This document shows, piece after piece, positions 11,184 to 24,130 of a DNA stretch of 64,000 bases (position 1 is its first letter; each line of letters begins with the position of its first letter). The notes under the pieces are model-generated. The model searched no databases and had not been told where the DNA came from. It saw only the letters and a program-made list of their open reading frames with translations. The DNA is from Siphonodentalium dalli (taxonomy: Eukaryota > Mollusca > Scaphopoda > Gadilida > Siphonodentaliidae), in assembly GCA_032622095.1 (NCBI GenBank), contig CP136069.1:107474278-107538277 (forward strand), in the 5' to 3' direction. The position numbers and the translations under genes are program-made.

Positions 11184-11541
11184 GTGTATGGATACGGTTA
11201 AGCTCTCTAAGAAAATGAGGTCTAATAAAAAAAAGACTGTTTCATTGTGGAAAGGGTGCCAAATCAGATCCCCGTCATCCCGGTAGAAGGCAAGTGTGAA
11301 CAGTAGCAACTCTCCCTATTAGATAAAAAGGTTTAGAACATTGCCGAATAAGAGAAGATTCGTGAGCACTGAAGGTTCAGAAACTCATTAACTTGCATTG
11401 ATCTCGTTGCTGCATAAGCCGTATATCATGCATCTTGTTTCACCATGTTCTTGGGAGAAATAAATGAGGATCCATCTGAGAGAAAACCACTGGGCAGAAC
11501 ACCAAGTGTCGAAATGTGACAGTCATTTGATTCGTTGTGTG
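11184..11541. other. No gene seen
   Basis: AT-rich sequence with no recognisable element apart from the basic tail of the preceding pseudogene. The last eight bases (11534-11541) are the left target duplication of hAT-3. Confidence 0.5.
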
Positions 11542-12745
11542 TAGGGACGAATCTGCAATTTCAACATCGAATCGAATCTCGAATCGAATCTTTTTCAAAC
11601 ACTTTAGTAGATTGGCGGTACCGATCAGTGGGGGGTACGAGCAAAAATGGGGGCAATTGTCCAATGATTTTATAACGTCAGTGAGATAACTCAGATTACG
11701 AAGGAGGTTCATTAAACTTAATTTCTATGACATGATATGAACAATATTTAATCAGGGTTTAAACAGTTTAATATATGAGAATGGCAAGCCATCATTTCAT
11801 ATTTTTATCACTATGCCACTATGCGTGAAGATCGTGAAAGTAAGCAGTTTGGAATTTTGGAGTCAATGGAGTCTGATTCGAGTCATTGCAAACGGAAACT
11901 CTTCTGCGCATGTACGCTTCACCCTGTCGCGCACAGCAGGGACGCGCGATATCAAAATTGCGCACCGTGACTTGGCAAACGGGATTACAGGAACTATGTA
12001 ATGTATAGTATCCCAACTTGGGCATGTCCATCGGATCAATTGAGTTGTCATGAAAGCTAAATGGTCATCCATATTCCATTTCCCGGATAACATATTCTGT
12101 ATAAAGATGTTGATCGAATTTGACACGACATGTTGGAGCCCAGAATGTTTATTTAATATATTTATATCGTGTTAAATTTTAAAATTAAAAAAATAATATA
12201 TATTATTTGATTGAGCTGAGTAACAGAATATAGGTTTTTCTGGTATAAGAATATCAAATACCGATATACAAATATGTCTCACAAGAAATTCACTCGCTTC
12301 TGCAGCTGTGGCCGGACAAAATCGCCACATTGCTGGTTTTATGTGGTGGAGGAAACCTGTGTGCGCTGCGATTATGGTACAACCGTGATAAACACACGAA
12401 CCACCACAGACATACCAGCAGGTCGCACGAGTAACCCACCGAACTGCCAAGAGTAACCCTCTCTGTGACTGGGAGGCCAATATATATATGAGCAGTGAGC
12501 TATTGGACAACTTACCCTGTACACATTGGACCACGAAGTTCCCAGTTGGTCGCGGAAGGAGCCTCGATTTAAGTATTGGGGATATAATTAATGTTTTGTA
12601 TATATAATGCAGTCTATTCCCGGCGATAAAGGACTTGTATACAACGATTCGAAATATCCCGAATCACACGACCGCTTTCGAATCGAATCGAATCGGAACG
12701 TAAGATTCGAAATTGAATCGAATCTCGAAGCTTCGTCGGTCCCTA
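11542..12745. mobile_element. hAT-type element (hAT-3), non-autonomous
   Basis: The ends are TAGGGACGAATC (11542) and, on the other strand, TAGGGACCGACGAAGC (12745). A perfect 8-bp direct repeat GTTGTGTG flanks them at 11534-11541 and 12746-12753. Both subterminal regions are packed with GAATCGAATC words. The 1204-bp body has no transposase; a 60-codon open frame at 12274-12456 is not recognisable. Confidence 0.85.
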
Positions 12746-12753
12746 GTTGTGTG

Positions 12754-13219
12754 TATGGCTGGAGTCTGGGAGTGGTACAGAACTGTATAATCTGTCCGAG
12801 TTACATACTCAAATGGTAGAGCTAGCAATTGGGTCAGAATCTTAATTTAATTAAACACCTTAAACAGAAATTGGATAAACGGTATGGGGAGTATATCTTT
12901 TTTGCTGAAATCGAATGGCATAGCAACATCATTTGCTTCAAAGATATGGCCAAGTTATTCGATAAATGACAAGTGATATGCGCGAAGATGATTAGGGCAA
13001 AGTTGTGGGAAATGACATATAAGAAAAGTGGCACATGGCCATTTATGTGGTGTTCATGTATATATGGAGTGACTGCATGCTCATGTGTGATTTGTACTGG
13101 TGCACCTTTGTGTGACTATCGCTTTCCACAATAACTCAAGGATAAGTTAATCGATAGAGGTAATATCAGAGTGTTCTCCACATTAATTGCGTCTTATATG
13201 CAATGTGAAGAATGGTCAG
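12754..13219. other. No gene seen
   Basis: Ordinary AT-rich DNA between hAT-3 and the piggyBac-like element. I see no exon or known repeat here. Confidence 0.5.
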
Positions 13220-13223
13220 TTAA

Positions 13224-15423
13224 CCCTTTTCCCAACAGCACATGTAGTTAAACCACGTCATATAGCCAACGTCACCAGGTATGAAGGTAATTATGTTAGC
13301 CAACAGGAATTTGACGTTATAATATCATTGGGTGTTTCCCCACCCTGGCCACAGGTATATGTGCCATGTGTATCATCCGATATGCAACAACAAACATGCT
13401 TTCACTTAAGTGTCATCTGTGAATACGATAATGGAAACATAAACCAGTAGACGAACTAAATATGTCCATATAAACAACCGTTTATCCTCATTTTATCACA
13501 CATGTTAGTCAAAAATGACATTTTATGCAAATTTACGGTATGCCTATGCGAGTATGTCCTTTAAGTTTGTTTACCCACGGACTCGTGTCCTGATTAAAAA
13601 AATAATAATTCATGATTTTTGAAAACAAAAAAGCGTATTATAAATAAAATAATTAAACCAAATGTCTTTATATTTGATGTGCATTAATCATATAAACCAT
13701 GATTTGACAAAAGTCGTAAAAAGACTTCCGATAAAAGAGCAAATTATTAGCAATTACGTCACGTTGCTTTGTGAAAGTTTGTAAATTTTCGTGCAAAAAC
13801 CACATGTTCAAAGGTAACTTTTTGTTGATTCTAAGAATGTTTTCATTGACAACCAATGACATCAATGATTAGATGTTTGAACTGATTTCATTGGCTCAAG
13901 TTTAGGGGTGGAGTTTCCCCATTGATGCTAATTAGATGACAGAAAACGAGCGCAAATTGTTCAAAATGGCAGTGGGCTAACTTTATAGTAAGACGTCGCC
14001 AGCAGGTGCTCGAATGTGTCGCTTGGGATATTCTTTGTTTTATCGACATTGCGTTGATATAAGTACCCTGTTACTATATACTCGGTAATTATATATGCAT
14101 ACACACAAAGAAGCTTCCCAAGATGAATTTGAGATATCTGCATGTCAACTGTAAACTCGCCTTTATTTAGAAGCACCCACATTGGGCTGACTTGATGTCA
14201 AACCTGGAGATATTTACTTTTTTTTTATTTATTGATTTCTTTCTCGATCGATCAGGGTCGATGGTCTTTTGCGCGGTATATTTGAAATCTTGAACAGATG
14301 CATATATAAAAGTAATATCTCATCAATTTATTATACTAAATTTGTAGATAATAGATATAAAAAAGTTTTAATTAATTATGTGTTCAGAATCCCACCGATA
14401 GCACAACAACGGCCGCGTCCGTAGTTACATTACGATCGGAAATAATATTACGACGCTCAGACATAACCTGATTTCACAGAGTAAATTTGTGCAATAAAAG
14501 CAGAAAGATCCACTTTGAGTCATCAATTTGGAATTGCAATGTTCGAGCTCTCAAATTAAACAACAATTGTGACACTTAATGAATATGTTTCACAACATTT
14601 GGTTTGTGGAGAAGTTCACCTACATTAAATATTGAGACAAATTTCGTGTTCGTCGAAAATTCGCTACCACTGTACCAGTGAACCACGTGTTTCTGTTTCG
14701 TTTGTTTTCATTTTGTCAGCCAATACGAGACTGAGTAAATACTCTATGTCAACATTTTGTAATATTTAGGAAGGCAAGGTGGAAATACGTGCCTTCATTA
14801 TGATGTTAGTCCATTAAAAAAAAAATTATTATAAAAATCTTTTTTCACGGGTGAAGTGACAATCATAATGGAACTCGACAGGAAAAACATCCCAATGTCC
14901 AGTTCCGCAACTGTCACACTGAGATTTTGCTTAACTGTGGTCGATTTAATTACGACTGGGAAAAATGTTCATATTGCACTATTTGGAAATATAAAATCAC
15001 CACCTAGGAAATAATACATAATCCAATATAAATATAAATTTTAAGTTGTCATATTTTACATAGATTACCCTCGCGGCCACGCATAACGCAATCAACAAGG
15101 AAGCGTCTCTGACAACAACTTTCGTTTTCGTCGAACCCACGTGTTTCTATTTCGTTTGTTTCAATTTTGTTGGCCAAAACAGTATTCTAAGTAAACATTT
15201 TGCAAATCTAAAGCCTAGCAAAGGAAGAAAGGATTTAATATGTGCCCTTCATGATCTTAACCATCAGCGGAACAAAACACAATTAATGTAAATCGTCATT
15301 ATAACTCTTTATTCGAGTCTCAAATCCGAGTGTTGAAAATGCAAACGCTACAACAAAAGATGTCAAAAGACGATACGGATGCTACAACAAAAGACATCAA
15401 AAGACGATACGTTGGAATAAGGG
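13224..15423. mobile_element. piggyBac-like non-autonomous element, copy 1 (uninterrupted)
   Basis: TTAA occurs at 13220-13223 and 15424-15427. The ends facing inward are CCCTTTTCCCAACAGCAC and, on the other strand, CCCTTATTCCAACGTATCG, sharing CCCTTWTYCCAAC. TTAA target sites with CCY-type ends are the piggyBac hallmark. The 2200-bp body is shared with copies at 20937-26676 and 37322-47482, in the opposite orientation. No DDE transposase is present; an 87-codon open frame (13187-13450) begins outside the element and is probably chance. This is the cleanest reference copy in the window. Confidence 0.8.
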
Positions 15424-15427
15424 TTAA

Positions 15428-15870
15428 CATGCTAGATACAAAATAATGTCAAAATTCTCAACCAGTTCCAAACCACAGAAACTTATCTTAAAGGCAAAAA
15501 AACGTAAAAATTCCACTTCCGGTAGTCATTTTGGTGGCCATCTTGGACGGTGAGTTCCAATTTTGGCACTTAAAGGTGATGTTATGTCTTAGCTTCACAA
15601 AATGTATACATGTGTATACATATGACAAGATGTTCTCACTATAATTGCATCAAGCTGACTTATAGGAAAATGGCAGCCATCTTGGACACCATCTTGAATT
15701 ACAAAAAATGCTCAAAGCGAATTTTAGATATGTTATAGAGGATAACATCCTCTTCAAAGTGGTATAAAAACCAACTTAGTCCGAATTTTTTCTAGGTTGA
15801 CCCTAAAATTTTAGTTTATCGACCAGACTATGATTGAACAAATCTGAATCACAATCACCAAAGGAGCAAG
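15428..15870. other. No gene; repeat-like words
   Basis: The first 20 bases (CATGCTAGATACAAAATAAT) also flank copy 3 of the piggyBac-like element. The rest has GGTGGCCATCTTGGAC and GCAGCCATCTTGGACACC, words typical of another interspersed repeat. A family-B fragment begins near 15830. No exon seen. Confidence 0.5.
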
Positions 15871-15976
15871 CCTGCAAATAGTGTGCCTATTCCTACATTG
15901 TATGTGCCTGGCCTCAAGCAACACAATGTATTATACAATCAAGCCTTGAAATAGTGTGATAGTGTGTCTGTCATTT

Positions 15977-16072
15977 GCAGAATTAGGTCCCCCAGAGGGT
16001 GACTTTAGTGACGCTATCCTGCACAATGGGCGAGCATCACTAAATTCACCCTCTAGGGACCTCATTCTGCTA
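15977..16072. repeat. Fold-back repeat, arms about 40 bp
   Basis: GCAGAATTAGGTCCCCCAGA ... TTTAGTGACGCTA is followed after a short loop by its inverse, ending GGGACCTCATTCTGC. The same palindrome recurs at 20229-20335 and, in a tandem setting, at 62523-63395. It interrupts a family-B pearl-like element. Confidence 0.75.
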
Positions 16073-16079
16073 AGGCCCT

Positions 16080-16452
16080 CAACTGCTATTTAAGTTATGT
16101 CACTGGCTCCGCCGACATTCGACCCATTGACCTCATTTGAACAAATCTGAAGGACCCTTTATACCAAATATGAACCCATTCAGCCAAATGAAATTGAGAA
16201 GAAGTCGTAGTAAGAATTAGAGTTATGGCCCTGGCTTCGCAACTATTTGACCCAGTGTCCTCATTTGAACAAATCTTAATAAGAGTCATCTAGGGAACAT
16301 CCACACCAAATATGAACCAATTCGGTCTGACGGTTACAGAGGAGAAGATGTTCAAAAAATTGTTGACGGACGGATGGACAGTACGACGGACGATGGACGG
16401 ACGACGAGTGATGACTATAGCTCCACCAGAGACTTCGTCTCAGGTGAGCTAA
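16080..16452 (+). mobile_element. Pearl/HINE-like element, family B, 3' part
   Basis: Two monomers carrying TTATGTCACTGGCTCCGCC and TTATGGCCCTGGCTTCGCAA are followed by an ACGG/ATGG microsatellite (about 16364-16405) and the palindromic end around GAGACTTCGTCTC, GGTGAGCTAA. A 5' fragment lies before the fold-back repeat at about 15830-15868. Confidence 0.75.
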
Positions 16453-17316
16453 AAAGTCTCGCCTCTGCAGTTTCTTCAAATACAAGTTAATAGTCAGTTA
16501 ATATTAAACCCCTCCATGATTGGAGCTTCCTGAAGTTTTGGGAAAACACTGAGCCGATATGTTCCCTTATGTGTACAGGTTTCCCATGCAGAGCCTCGCA
16601 TATGTGAGGGAACGTATTAATTGGCCTAGCAATTTTTACATTGACCTTGTAAACTGGTACATTCTCTTATATAGGTGGGTCCCCCTAGGACCTATAGGTG
16701 ACTCACATGTGTGAGGGAGTGCACTGCCACAAAGATTTTAATGCTGCACCAACGTGGCTCCAGTCAGGAAGGGATTAACATAAGAATTGCATAGAACAAA
16801 ATTTATGACACTGACGGAGCCAAATTAACAATAATTATAACACGCCAATCAGCCTTCGACCAATGGAAGTTATCTAATGAGGTCCGGTGACCGACCTTTA
16901 TTTACTGTAAAGATCTTTAAGTTGTCGTGATTACAACAAGCTTATTGATTGACCAATTATGCACTCCCATTCATTCAAACAAGTTATTTTTCCACCGATG
17001 TGAGCATTACTAATATGGGCTGTGATACCATGTTTAGTCACAATGAGCAGATGCAGGGATTGGAAGACATGGGCGATATGTCATGCCAAATATATAAACG
17101 TTAATAATTAAATAATTAATTAAAGTAATACCGAGTATACCCAAACTAAAATTTCGGCTTATTTCATTCCAACAATTTATTTTGGTCACGAAAATAATCT
17201 CATGATCTTCAGGGAGAGTTCTGGATTGAATCTGTGGTCGATTTATCAAATTATGTTAAAAATAGCTATAAAAAACACTAAAACCGTTTTTAAAGGACCG
17301 TGCCAATCCAGAATAA
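16453..17316. other. No gene seen
   Basis: Near-unique-looking sequence without a convincing exon. Open frames on either strand are short and show no recognisable motif. Confidence 0.45.
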
Positions 17317-17933
17317 ACAAGACAGTCAAAGACTGTGGGGTCGCTCACCAGACTGTAAAGACGGAGAAGACTGGGACTCTGAAGACTACAATAGTCAGTA
17401 AGTTGTAGTATAATATATTTCAAAAAATTTTAATTGAAAATTGAAAAAAAAATTCATTAAAAAAAAAAATTGAGCAAGGAGTCAAATTTACTGGTTTTTT
17501 TCTCGTTTAAAATTATGTTTTTTGTTAAATTTAGCAAAAGGAGTTAAATGTAAAAACTTAAATCTAAATTTTGTTTTAAAGATATTGATCCTGCCCATGT
17601 TTGCCCCAGTGACCCCCATTTTAAGAAATCTGAACCCCAGTAAACCAGAGACCCTTCATACCAAATATTAACTCATTCGGCCTGATGCCACTTGAGAAGA
17701 AGTCGTTTTAAGAATTACTATGGAGGGAAAGAGTTATGGCCCTGGCTTTGGAACTAATAGACCCAGTGACCTCATTTGAACAAATCTGAATACCAGTCAC
17801 CTAGGGAACATCCACACCAATTATGAACCCATTCGGTCCTATGGATCTGGAGAAGATGTTCAAAGAATTGTTGATGGACGGACAACGAGTGATGACATTT
17901 GCTCCACTGGAGACTTCGTCTCAGGTGAGCTAA
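17317..17933 (+). mobile_element. Pearl/HINE-like element, family B, complete copy
   Basis: It begins ACAAGACAGTCAAAGACTGT, a hairpin, then GGGGTCGCTCACCAGAC. The last part ends GAGACTTCGTCTC, AGGTGAGCTAA at about 17933. The 5' GCTCACC is the inverse of the 3' GGTGAGC, giving subterminal inverted repeats as in Helentron-type elements. The core has two monomers and a reduced ACGG stretch (about 17875-17885). At about 617 bp it is the best guide to the family's full structure. Confidence 0.75.
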
Positions 17934-18238
17934 AAAAGATGTCACCAGTCTTAGAAACAAAATCCATGCAAGTAAAGGTGGATTATTATCATTATAAACC
18001 TGGAGATAGAATCGTAGGATTTAAATTAAAAATATCACAAAAGCATAAAATTGGTGACCAGGGTTAATACATGTAACCCATTAAATGATGGAATTGTGCC
18101 CAGTATGTCACTTGAATGTATCATAGATACAATGCTAATATTTCAAATGTGTTGATAAACAAATACCACAGTTGGCACACACAATTACAGTAATCCTGGG
18201 CTGGTCACTAGCAGAGTGAATTCTAATTTATTGTTTAA
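17934..18238. other. No gene seen
   Basis: AT-rich spacer between a pearl-like element and Helitron-like DNA; nothing recognised. Confidence 0.45.
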
Positions 18239-19045
18239 TAGCAGGTTAGCCCGCCACTGGCGGCATTCATCGAAATGAGCAAGTTTTACCTGATTTGACC
18301 TTGAATTGACCATTTTGTAGGTCAAGTCCTGGTCATGATTTGACCAGTCCAAAACACTCCCCGGACAAAAGTACAGAAATCCGCCAGTTTTACCCCCATT
18401 TGACCTTGAATTCACGTCGGGGTCACGATTTGACCCGTCCGTTACACTTTCGGGACAAAAGTACCCATTGGTAGCAAGTTTGGGCTCAATCGGTTGAGCC
18501 GTTTTCGAGTCTATAAACCCATCCCGAGTTGACCATTTTGCTTCCATAGAATTTTTAACAGTGTATCGAAAATAATATTTAAATTTTAACATGGGATTTC
18601 CCATTCAAATCGATTTATGTCGATAAAACTCTTATTTTTCAAAATTTCAAGCTGAGACTTCGTGTGTCTGCGTGTAATACTTATATATTCTTAAAATGAC
18701 ACAGTCCAACACGTAATTAGGTTTTTGATGAAAGAAATTAAATTTTTTCATTGCTAAATTTCGAGCGATAACGTTGCGTTGAATTGTAAACAAACGCTCT
18801 TTTATAGCAACGCGTCATATACAAACGCTCATTAAATTTTCACGTGATTAACCCCCGCAGTGCCGTTTTTTGTGACTGAGAGTGGAGAACGGGTGCTCTG
18901 AGCTTTTCCAAAACGCCACGACGACCATTCCCGTCGGTTTTTACCCTTAGATGGGAAGTTTGGTCTCGATCGGTGCAGCCGTTTTCGATTCTATAAAGTA
19001 CACACATATATATTTATATACGTAGTTCTCAAAATATATAGGAGA
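18239..19045 (-). mobile_element. Helitron-like element
   Basis: Minus-strand reading starts TCTCCTATATATTTTGAGAA at 19045 and ends with GCCGCCAGTGGCGGGC, TAACCTGC near 18240, where the final CTAG has decayed to CTAT. The interior holds TTTGACCTTGAAT repeats and the CTCTCAGTCACAAAAAACGG block shared with the copies at 7.7-8.0 and 24.9 kb. Non-coding. Confidence 0.65.
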
Positions 19046-19759
19046 CTAGCAGGTTAGCCCGCCACTGGCGGCATTCGTCCCATGGCTTTGTTCGAAAAAG
19101 CTTTTTTAAAATGAATTTATTTTTCAATTCATCGAAATCCGCCAGTTTTACCCGATTTGGCCTTGGATTGATCATTTTGAATGTCAAGGTCAGGTCGGGG
19201 TCACAATTTAACCCGCCCATGACACTTCCCGTAGGTAGCAAGTTTGAGCTCAATCGGTTCGAGTCTATAAAGGACACACACATATATATATCATTTGTGG
19301 GTCCCCGTTTCAAGGTGAAGATCACCTAGGACGGAAAAACTGACCTGATCCCAGTTCCTAGGAAGCCCTAAGTATGTAAGAATCACACAACACGATCATG
19401 TCTGGATACCAAGTACGTAAGAATCACACAACACGCTCACCGACGCTGACGCCCGTGTACAGACGTAAGAATCACATTACGCATATACGCTCTTTATCGA
19501 CTACACTGTGGATAGGAACGCTCTTTAACTATCAACGCGATTAACCACCACCGTGCCGTTTGCAGTGATTTTGATGATTGGGAGTGGAGAATGAGTGCTC
19601 AGAGCTTGTCCAAAATGCGACGTGGACGATCCCCGTGGGTTTTTACCCTTATATACAAAATTTGACATCGATCCGCGCAGCAGTTTTATATTCTATGAAG
19701 TACCCATATACACACATATATATATACACATATACGGAAGTCTCAAATTATATAGGAGA
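19046..19759 (-). mobile_element. Helitron-like element, head-to-tail with the previous one
   Basis: The 5' end TCTCCTATATAATTTGAGAC is at 19759 with an A before it. The 3' hairpin (19053-19073 region) and CTAG occupy 19049-19046. The neighbouring copy starts at the next base, so the two lie in tandem without a spacer. The block TCAGTTTTTCCGTCCTAGG, also present near 9770, lies inside. Confidence 0.7.
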
Positions 19760-20360
19760 TTTAATCTGAGAGACCAAGTGTATGGTGATTGATGGGCCAA
19801 TTCTATATCACATAGATAATGGATCACTTTCAATTAATCTTAAGATGTCTGTATTTAAAATGGATCAAATAAATTTTGATAGCATGCATTTATGTAGCTT
19901 AAAATAATATGCCAGCCAAGTCTGAATATAGTGTGTCTGACATTTGCAGAAAGAGGTCCCCAAAATGTGAATTTAATGACAATATTCTGCAAGGTGGGCT
20001 AGCATCACCCGATTAATCCTCAGTCTGATTAGGCCTCAACAGCCATGGGAAACCTAGGAACAGATTGAAGTTCTACAGTTGAAGTTTGTAATGCACACCC
20101 ATTGAACACTTCAATTATGCTTTTTATCTTCTGCAAATTAGGGGGACATAGAAACTGAACAGAATGGAAAAAGTAAAAAAAGTTACTAAAACAAAATTTC
20201 AATTTGATACTTAAGATACTTACCAGAAGATGATGTCTAAACAGAATTAGGTCCATTAATGGTGTATTTGGTGATGCTAGCCTGCTGTATGGGGTAGCAA
20301 CACTAAATTCACCCTCTGGGGACATCATTCAGCAAATGTCGGACACACTAAATTCAGGTA
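19760..20360. repeat. Diverged fold-back repeats; no gene
   Basis: Two palindromic units related to the 435-bp tandem family at 62-63 kb (19930-20035 and 20229-20335) with the linking TTCTGCAAATTAGGGG block between them. They are older and more diverged than the 62-kb copies. Confidence 0.6.
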
Positions 20361-20531
20361 CAGTAATGTCCAAAGTAATTGACCACTTAACCACAGCAGA
20401 ATTATGGGTAATTTTTCAGGATTTAGTCGGAAATATGGCTTGTTGCCATTCATCGGAAAGCTCTCCTAAATCCTGAAAAATTACCCTTAATTCTGCTGTG
20501 GTTAAGTGGTCAATTACTTTGGACATTACTG
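20361..20531. mobile_element. MITE, Tc1/mariner-like, near-perfect inverted repeats
   Basis: Ends are CAGTAATGTCCAAAGTAATT on both strands, flanked by TA at 20359-20360 and 20532-20533. The inverted arms are about 65 bp with a single mismatch and a loop of about 40 bp. TA duplication and CAGT-type ends suggest the Tc1/mariner group. It is 171 bp long, non-coding and young-looking. Confidence 0.8.
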
Positions 20532-20533
20532 TA

Positions 20534-20932
20534 GTTTGTTTTAATATCTAGCAGTGTTGTTTATACAAGCCAGCTGCCAGATGACATATATTATTCTAAT
20601 CTAGATTGATGACCTGTTTGTGTGTCTCTCTCTGTCTATCTGCAGAGATATATATCTGCTTCTGGATAAAATAGACATTAAAGTTGGAAGTTGCAGATGA
20701 TATCCATTGGAAGGGGTGTTGGTTGGGTGCATGGTGGGGGAGGGGGGTTGGGTCTGGGCCATGTGGGAGGGGGAGGGGTAATGGGATATTGCTGTAATTT
20801 CATTAAAGATTAAAGTTTCATAACTCTGCAGATGTTATAATAGTGTGACATTTTTCAAATTTTATAACATGTTTAAAAAAAATGTTTTTGTTTGTTAAAT
20901 TGAGCAAGGTGAAAATTCGAAAAAATCTGAAT
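20534..20932 (+). mobile_element. Left part of a family-B pearl-like element
   Basis: G-rich DNA (TGGGGGAGGGGGG near 20734) and TTGTTAAATTGAGCAAGG precede the piggyBac-like insertion. The same words precede the family-B body at 63.6 kb, so this is probably its left half; the right half resumes at 26681. Confidence 0.5.
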
Positions 20933-22500
20933 TTAACCCTTATTCCAACGTATCGTCTTTTGTTGTAGCGTCCATATCGGCTTTTGACGTCTTTTGTTGT
21001 AGCGTCCGTATCGTCTTTTGACGTCTTTAATTTTTGCTTTTTCAACACTCGGATTTGAGACTCGAATAAAGAGTTATATATAATGACGATTTACATTGAT
21101 TGTGTTTTGTTCCGCTGATGGTTAAGATCATGAAGGGCACATATTAAATCCTTTCTTCCTTTGCTAGGCTTTAGATTTGCAAAATATTTACTTAGAATAC
21201 TGTTTTGGCCAACAAAATTGAAACAAACGAAATAGAAACAATTGGTTTTGACGAAAAAGAAAGTTGTTGTCAGAGACGCTTCCTTGTTGATTGCGTTATG
21301 CATGGCCGCGAGGGTAATCTATGTAAAATATGACAACTTGAAATTGATATTTATATTGGATTATGTATTATTTCTTAGGTGGTGATTTTATATTTCCAAA
21401 TAGTGCAATATGAACATTTTTCCCAGTCGTAATTAAATCGACCACAGCTAAGCAAAATCTCAGCGTGACAGTTGCGGAACTGGCCAATGGGATGTTTTTC
21501 CTGTCGAGTTCCATTATGATTGCCACTTCACCCGTGAAAAAAGATTTTTATAATAATATTTTTTTTAATGGACTAACATCATAATGAAGGCACGTATTTC
21601 CACCTTGCCTTCCTAATATTACAAAATGTTGACATAGAGTATTTACTCAGTCTCGTATTGGCTGACAAAATGAAAACAAACGAAACAGAAACACGTGGTT
21701 CACTGGTAGCGAATTTTCGACGAAGACGAAATTTGTCTCAATATTTATAAATAATGTAGGTGAACTTCCCCACAAACCAAATGTTGTGAAACATATTCAT
21801 TAAGTGTCACAATTGTTGTTTAATTTGAGAACTCGAACATTGCAATTCCAAATTGATGACTCAAAGTGGATCTTTCTGCTTTTATTGCACAAATTTACTC
21901 TGTGAAATCAGGTTATGTCTGAGCATCGTAATATTATTTCCGGTTGTAATGTAACTACGGACGCGGCCATTGTTGTGCTATCGGCGGGATTCTGAACACA
22001 TAATTAATTAAAACTTTTTTATATATATTATCTACAAATTTAGTATAATAAATTGATGAGATATTACTTTTATATATCCATCTGTTCAAGATTTCAAATA
22101 TACAGCGCAAAAGACCATCGACCCTGATCGATCGAGAAAGAAATCAATAAAAAAAAAAGTAAATATCTCCTGGTTTGACATCAAGTCAGCCCAATGCGGG
22201 TGCTTCTAAATAAAGGCGAGTTTACAGTTGACATGCAGATATCTCAAATTCATCTTGGGAAGCTTCTTTGTGTGTATGCATATATAATTACCGAGTATAA
22301 AGTAATAGGGTACTTATATCAACGCAATGTCGATAAAACAAAGAATATCCCAAGCGACACATTCGATCACCTGCTGGCGACGTCTTACTAAGTTAGCCCA
22401 CTGCCATTTTGAACAATTCGCGCTCGTTTTCTGTCATCTAATTAGCATCAATGGGGAAACTCCACCCCTAAACTTGAACCAATGAAAACATTCTTAGAAT

Positions 22501-23982
22501 AAATGAAAGTGTCAATGACACTGTAGCTCAACTTGGAAAGGGAATAATTTTATGTATTACAGTCAATGGAGCGATTAGGAATGTGGAAAGTTGAATGTCT
22601 AATACTAGTTTATAGACATGAAGAGAAAAGTAAAATCCAAGATGGCTGCTGGCGGCCATATTATCCGCCGAATGACCCCAAAATGAGTCGTTCCCATCTA
22701 CATGTCATCGTCAACATCAATGACATGATGATCAGACGAACAGTACGACCTGTGGCCCATGCTAATGGATTAAATTTTGAAATCCAAGATGGCTGCTGGC
22801 GGCCATGTTTTTTGTCCGAATGACCCCAAAATGACTCATTCCCATTTACATTCCAATTTCAACAGCCATGACAAATTTTATGATAATCAGACTAAAGGTA
22901 CGACCTGTAGCCCGTGCTAAAGGATTTAGTGATACAAAGAGTAAAATCCAAGATGGCTGCTGGCGGCCATGTTTTTTGGCCGAATGACGCTAAAATGACT
23001 CGTTCCCATCTACATGTCATAATAACAACATTCATGACAAATTTTATGATGATCAGACTAAAGGTACAACCTGTAGCCCGTGCTAAAGGATTTAGTCATA
23101 CAAAGAGTAAAATCCAAGATGGCTGCTGGCGACCATGTTTTTTAGCCGAATGACCCCAAAATTACTCGTTCCCATCTAGATGGCATTGTTAACATCCATG
23201 ACAAATTTTATGATGATCAGACTAAAGGTACGACCTGCAGCCCGTGCTAAAGAATTTAGTCATACAAAGAGTAAAATCCAAGATGGCTGCTGGCGGCCAT
23301 GATTTTTGGCCGAATGACCCCAAAATGACTCGTTCCCATCTACATGTCAATATTAACATTTCATGATGATCAGACGAACAGTACGACCTGTGGCCTGTGC
23401 TAATGGATTAAATTTTGAAATCCAAGATGGCCACTGGCGGCCATGTTTTTTGTCCGAATGACCCCAAAATGACTCGTTCCCATCTACATGCCAATTTCAA
23501 CAGCCATGACAAATTTCATGATGATCAGTCTAAAGGTACGACCTGTAGCCCGTGCTAAAGGATTTAGTCATACAAAGAGTAAAATCAAAGATGGCTGCTG
23601 GCGGCCATGTTTTTTGGCCGATTGACCCCAAAATTATTCGTTCCCATCTACATGTCAATATTAACATCCATGACAAATTTTATGACAATAAGATGAACAG
23701 TACGGCCTGTAGCCCGTGCTAATGGATTGAATTTTGAAATCAAAGATGGCTGCTGGTGGCCATGTTTTTTTTTCCGAATGACCCCAAAATGACTCGTTCC
23801 CATCTACATGTCAATGTCAACATCCATGACAAATTTCATAATAATCGGACCAAAGGTACGAACTGTAGCCCGTGCTAAAGGAAATTGTTGACGCATCACA
23901 CACAGACACACATACGCACACACGGACAGACGGATACCAAGCCATGGCAATAGCTCAAACTTTACAAAGTAAAGTTGAGCTA
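22501..23982 (+). mobile_element. Pearl/HINE-like element, family A, copy 2
   Basis: The same ends as copy 1 (AGTGTCAATGACACTGTAGC and AAAGTTGAGCTAA) enclose about eight monomers of roughly 160 bp. The microsatellite is ACAC/ACAG (23897-23935). Copy 1 of the piggyBac-like element and the 44.6-kb copy give the empty site, AGAATCAACAAAA, so the borders are well fixed. Confidence 0.85.
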
Positions 23983-24130
23983 ACAAAAAATGACCTTTGA
24001 ACATGTGGTTTTTGCATGAAAATTTACAAACTTTCACAAAGCAACGTGACGTAATTGCTAATAATTTGCTCTTTTATCGGAAGTCTTTTTACGACTTTTG
24101 TCAAATCATGGTTTATATGATTAATGCACA

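Noticed and set aside
13187-13450. 87-codon frame at the left end of piggyBac-like copy 1
   Set aside because: It starts outside the element and shows no transposase motif; copies 2 and 3 do not preserve it as a reading frame that I could confirm.
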